Assembly: GCA_012521525.1 (NCBI GenBank) | Contig: JAAYMG010000124.1 | Location: 1 to 5,428, forward strand | Length of the DNA stretch: 5,428 bases | Direction: 5' to 3' | Source: Clostridiales bacterium | GTDB lineage: Bacteria > Bacillota > Clostridia > Oscillospirales > JAAYOS01 | Shown here: positions 4,785-5,428 of the stretch, in pieces | How the letters are laid out: every line of letters begins with the position of its first letter | Position numbering within the stretch: position 1 is the stretch's first letter | The notes under the pieces: model-generated | The model's database searches: none | What the model was told of the DNA's origin: nothing | Seen by the model: only the letters and a program-made list of their open reading frames with translations | Translations under genes and position numbers: made by a program

Positions 4785-4894
4785 GTACGGTCTTTTGATG
4801 ATTTATACAATATCAGGACTCAGTACAAAAAGATGTTGGTTTCTGTCCCAACGTAAGAAAATAAATCATATAAAACTCTTTGGAGGTTAAAAAA
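4785..4894 (+). promoter_or_regulatory. Untranslated leader of the phosphofructokinase gene with possible fold
   Basis: A perfect 9-bp pairing, ATGATTTAT (4798-4806) with ATAAATCAT (4861-4869), would close a domain containing a second hairpin, ATGTTGG (4833-4839) with CCAACGT (4848-4854), one wobble pair, 8-base loop. The ribosome site GGAGG (4882-4886) stays outside and 8 bases from the ATG. No known riboswitch class was recognised. The outer stem is mostly A-T, so it may be weak. Confidence 0.35.
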
Positions 4895-5428
4895 ATGAGC
4901 GAACTCAGAGGAGCATGCATCATTGGCCAATCCGGCGGACCCACTTCCGTCATCAATGCCAGTGCTTACGGAGTTATCCGCGCAGCCCTGGATTCCGGAG
5001 TCATAACCCGTGTTTTGGGCGCCGCACACGGCATCAAGGGAGTGCTTGACGATGTCCTTTACGACATGTCTCAAGAAGATCCGGCCGAACTGGAACGTCT
5101 GAAATACACCCCATCCTCGGCACTGGGCTCTTGCCGTTACAAACTGGCCGATCCCGACAAGGATGACACCGACTACAAGCGCATCCTTGAAATCTTCAAA
5201 AAGTACGATGTTCGCTACTTTTTCTACAACGGCGGAAACGACTCGATGGATACATGCAACAAGATTTCCAAGTATATGATGAAGGTCGGTTATGAGTGCC
5301 GCATCATGGGTATTCCCAAGACCATCGACAACGACCTTTACGGCACTGATCATTGCCCGGGATACGGCAGCGCCGCAAAGTATATCGCGACATCTTGCAT
5401 GGAGATCTTCCACGACGCCCGCGTATAC
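4895..5428 (+). CDS. pfp: 6-phosphofructokinase, pyrophosphate-dependent type, N-terminal part (runs off right edge)
   Basis: The first 178 codons of a group-A phosphofructokinase, which interconverts fructose 6-phosphate and fructose 1,6-bisphosphate in glycolysis/gluconeogenesis in the cytoplasm. Landmarks: GQSGGP (11-16, phosphate-donor loop), SALGSCRYKL (75-84), YNGGNDSMDT (111-120), PKTIDND (141-147, with the catalytic TID at 143-145 and second Asp 147) and PGYGSAAKYIA (155-165). The donor is read from two positions: Asp116 in GGNDS, where ATP enzymes have Gly, and Lys142 in PKTIDND, where ATP enzymes have Gly. Both are the known signature of PPi use, which would make the step reversible and ATP-sparing. 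The start ATG 4895 has GGAGG 8 bases upstream. The frame is open to the window end; clostridial relatives are about 400 residues. The gene is divergent from degV and driven by the promoter at 4750-4778. PPi specificity is inferred from residues, not shown. Confidence 0.93.
   Translation, partial: MSELRGACIIGQSGGPTSVINASAYGVIRAALDSGVITRVLGAAHGIKGVLDDVLYDMSQEDPAELERLKYTPSSALGSCRYKLADPDKDDTDYKRILEIFKKYDVRYFFYNGGNDSMDTCNKISKYMMKVGYECRIMGIPKTIDNDLYGTDHCPGYGSAAKYIATSCMEIFHDARVY

Noticed and set aside
4820..5413. Minus-strand open frame of 197 codons opposite the phosphofructokinase gene
   Set aside because: It is antisense to a certain gene and extends through its promoter-proximal leader; shadow.

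Overview
The window looks like chromosomal DNA of an anaerobic, probably amino-acid-fermenting member of the Clostridia. This is inferred from gene content: an indolepyruvate:ferredoxin oxidoreductase, a pyrophosphate-type phosphofructokinase, a DegV-family lipid-binding protein and a LysM/copper-amine-oxidase-like wall protein. Strong AGGAGG-type ribosome sites, GTG and TTG starts and near-consensus sigma-A promoters with AT-rich spacers agree. G+C is mid-range by eye. The genus cannot be named from this stretch.

Layout, left to right. Positions 1-552 (minus) hold the first 184 codons of iorA, which runs off the left edge. Positions 553-723 hold its leader, a near-consensus promoter, and the terminator hairpin of the next gene, with promoter and terminator interlocked. 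Positions 724-2145 (minus) encode a 473-residue membrane-anchored or secreted protein with copper-amine-oxidase-like and two LysM modules; a strong hairpin covers its ribosome site. A divergent intergenic region (2146-2346) leads to a 55-residue, very charged small protein on the plus strand (2347-2514) with a good terminator. After about 235 bases without a convincing gene comes a 174-residue conserved hypothetical protein on the minus strand (2816-3340) with its own promoter, then an AT-rich gap. A DegV-family protein (3687-4559, minus) follows and is divergent from the pyrophosphate-dependent phosphofructokinase gene (4895-5428, plus), which runs off the right edge.

Each complete gene seems to be its own transcription unit; there is no obvious multi-gene operon inside the window. 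Two of the gene products are catabolic: aryl-pyruvate oxidation to acyl-CoA with reduced ferredoxin, and the reversible PPi-linked fructose-6-phosphate step. DegV probably carries fatty acids and the LysM protein probably acts at the cell wall. The most informative non-coding part is the degV-pfp divergent region (4560-4894). It has two near-consensus promoters, each overlapped by a perfect 7-4-7 palindrome, a 10-bp direct repeat, and a pfp leader that can fold.

I found no CRISPR array, insertion sequence, tRNA or rRNA gene, and nothing I would call a new multi-gene system. The points worth a second look are regulatory architectures and small or poorly characterised proteins.
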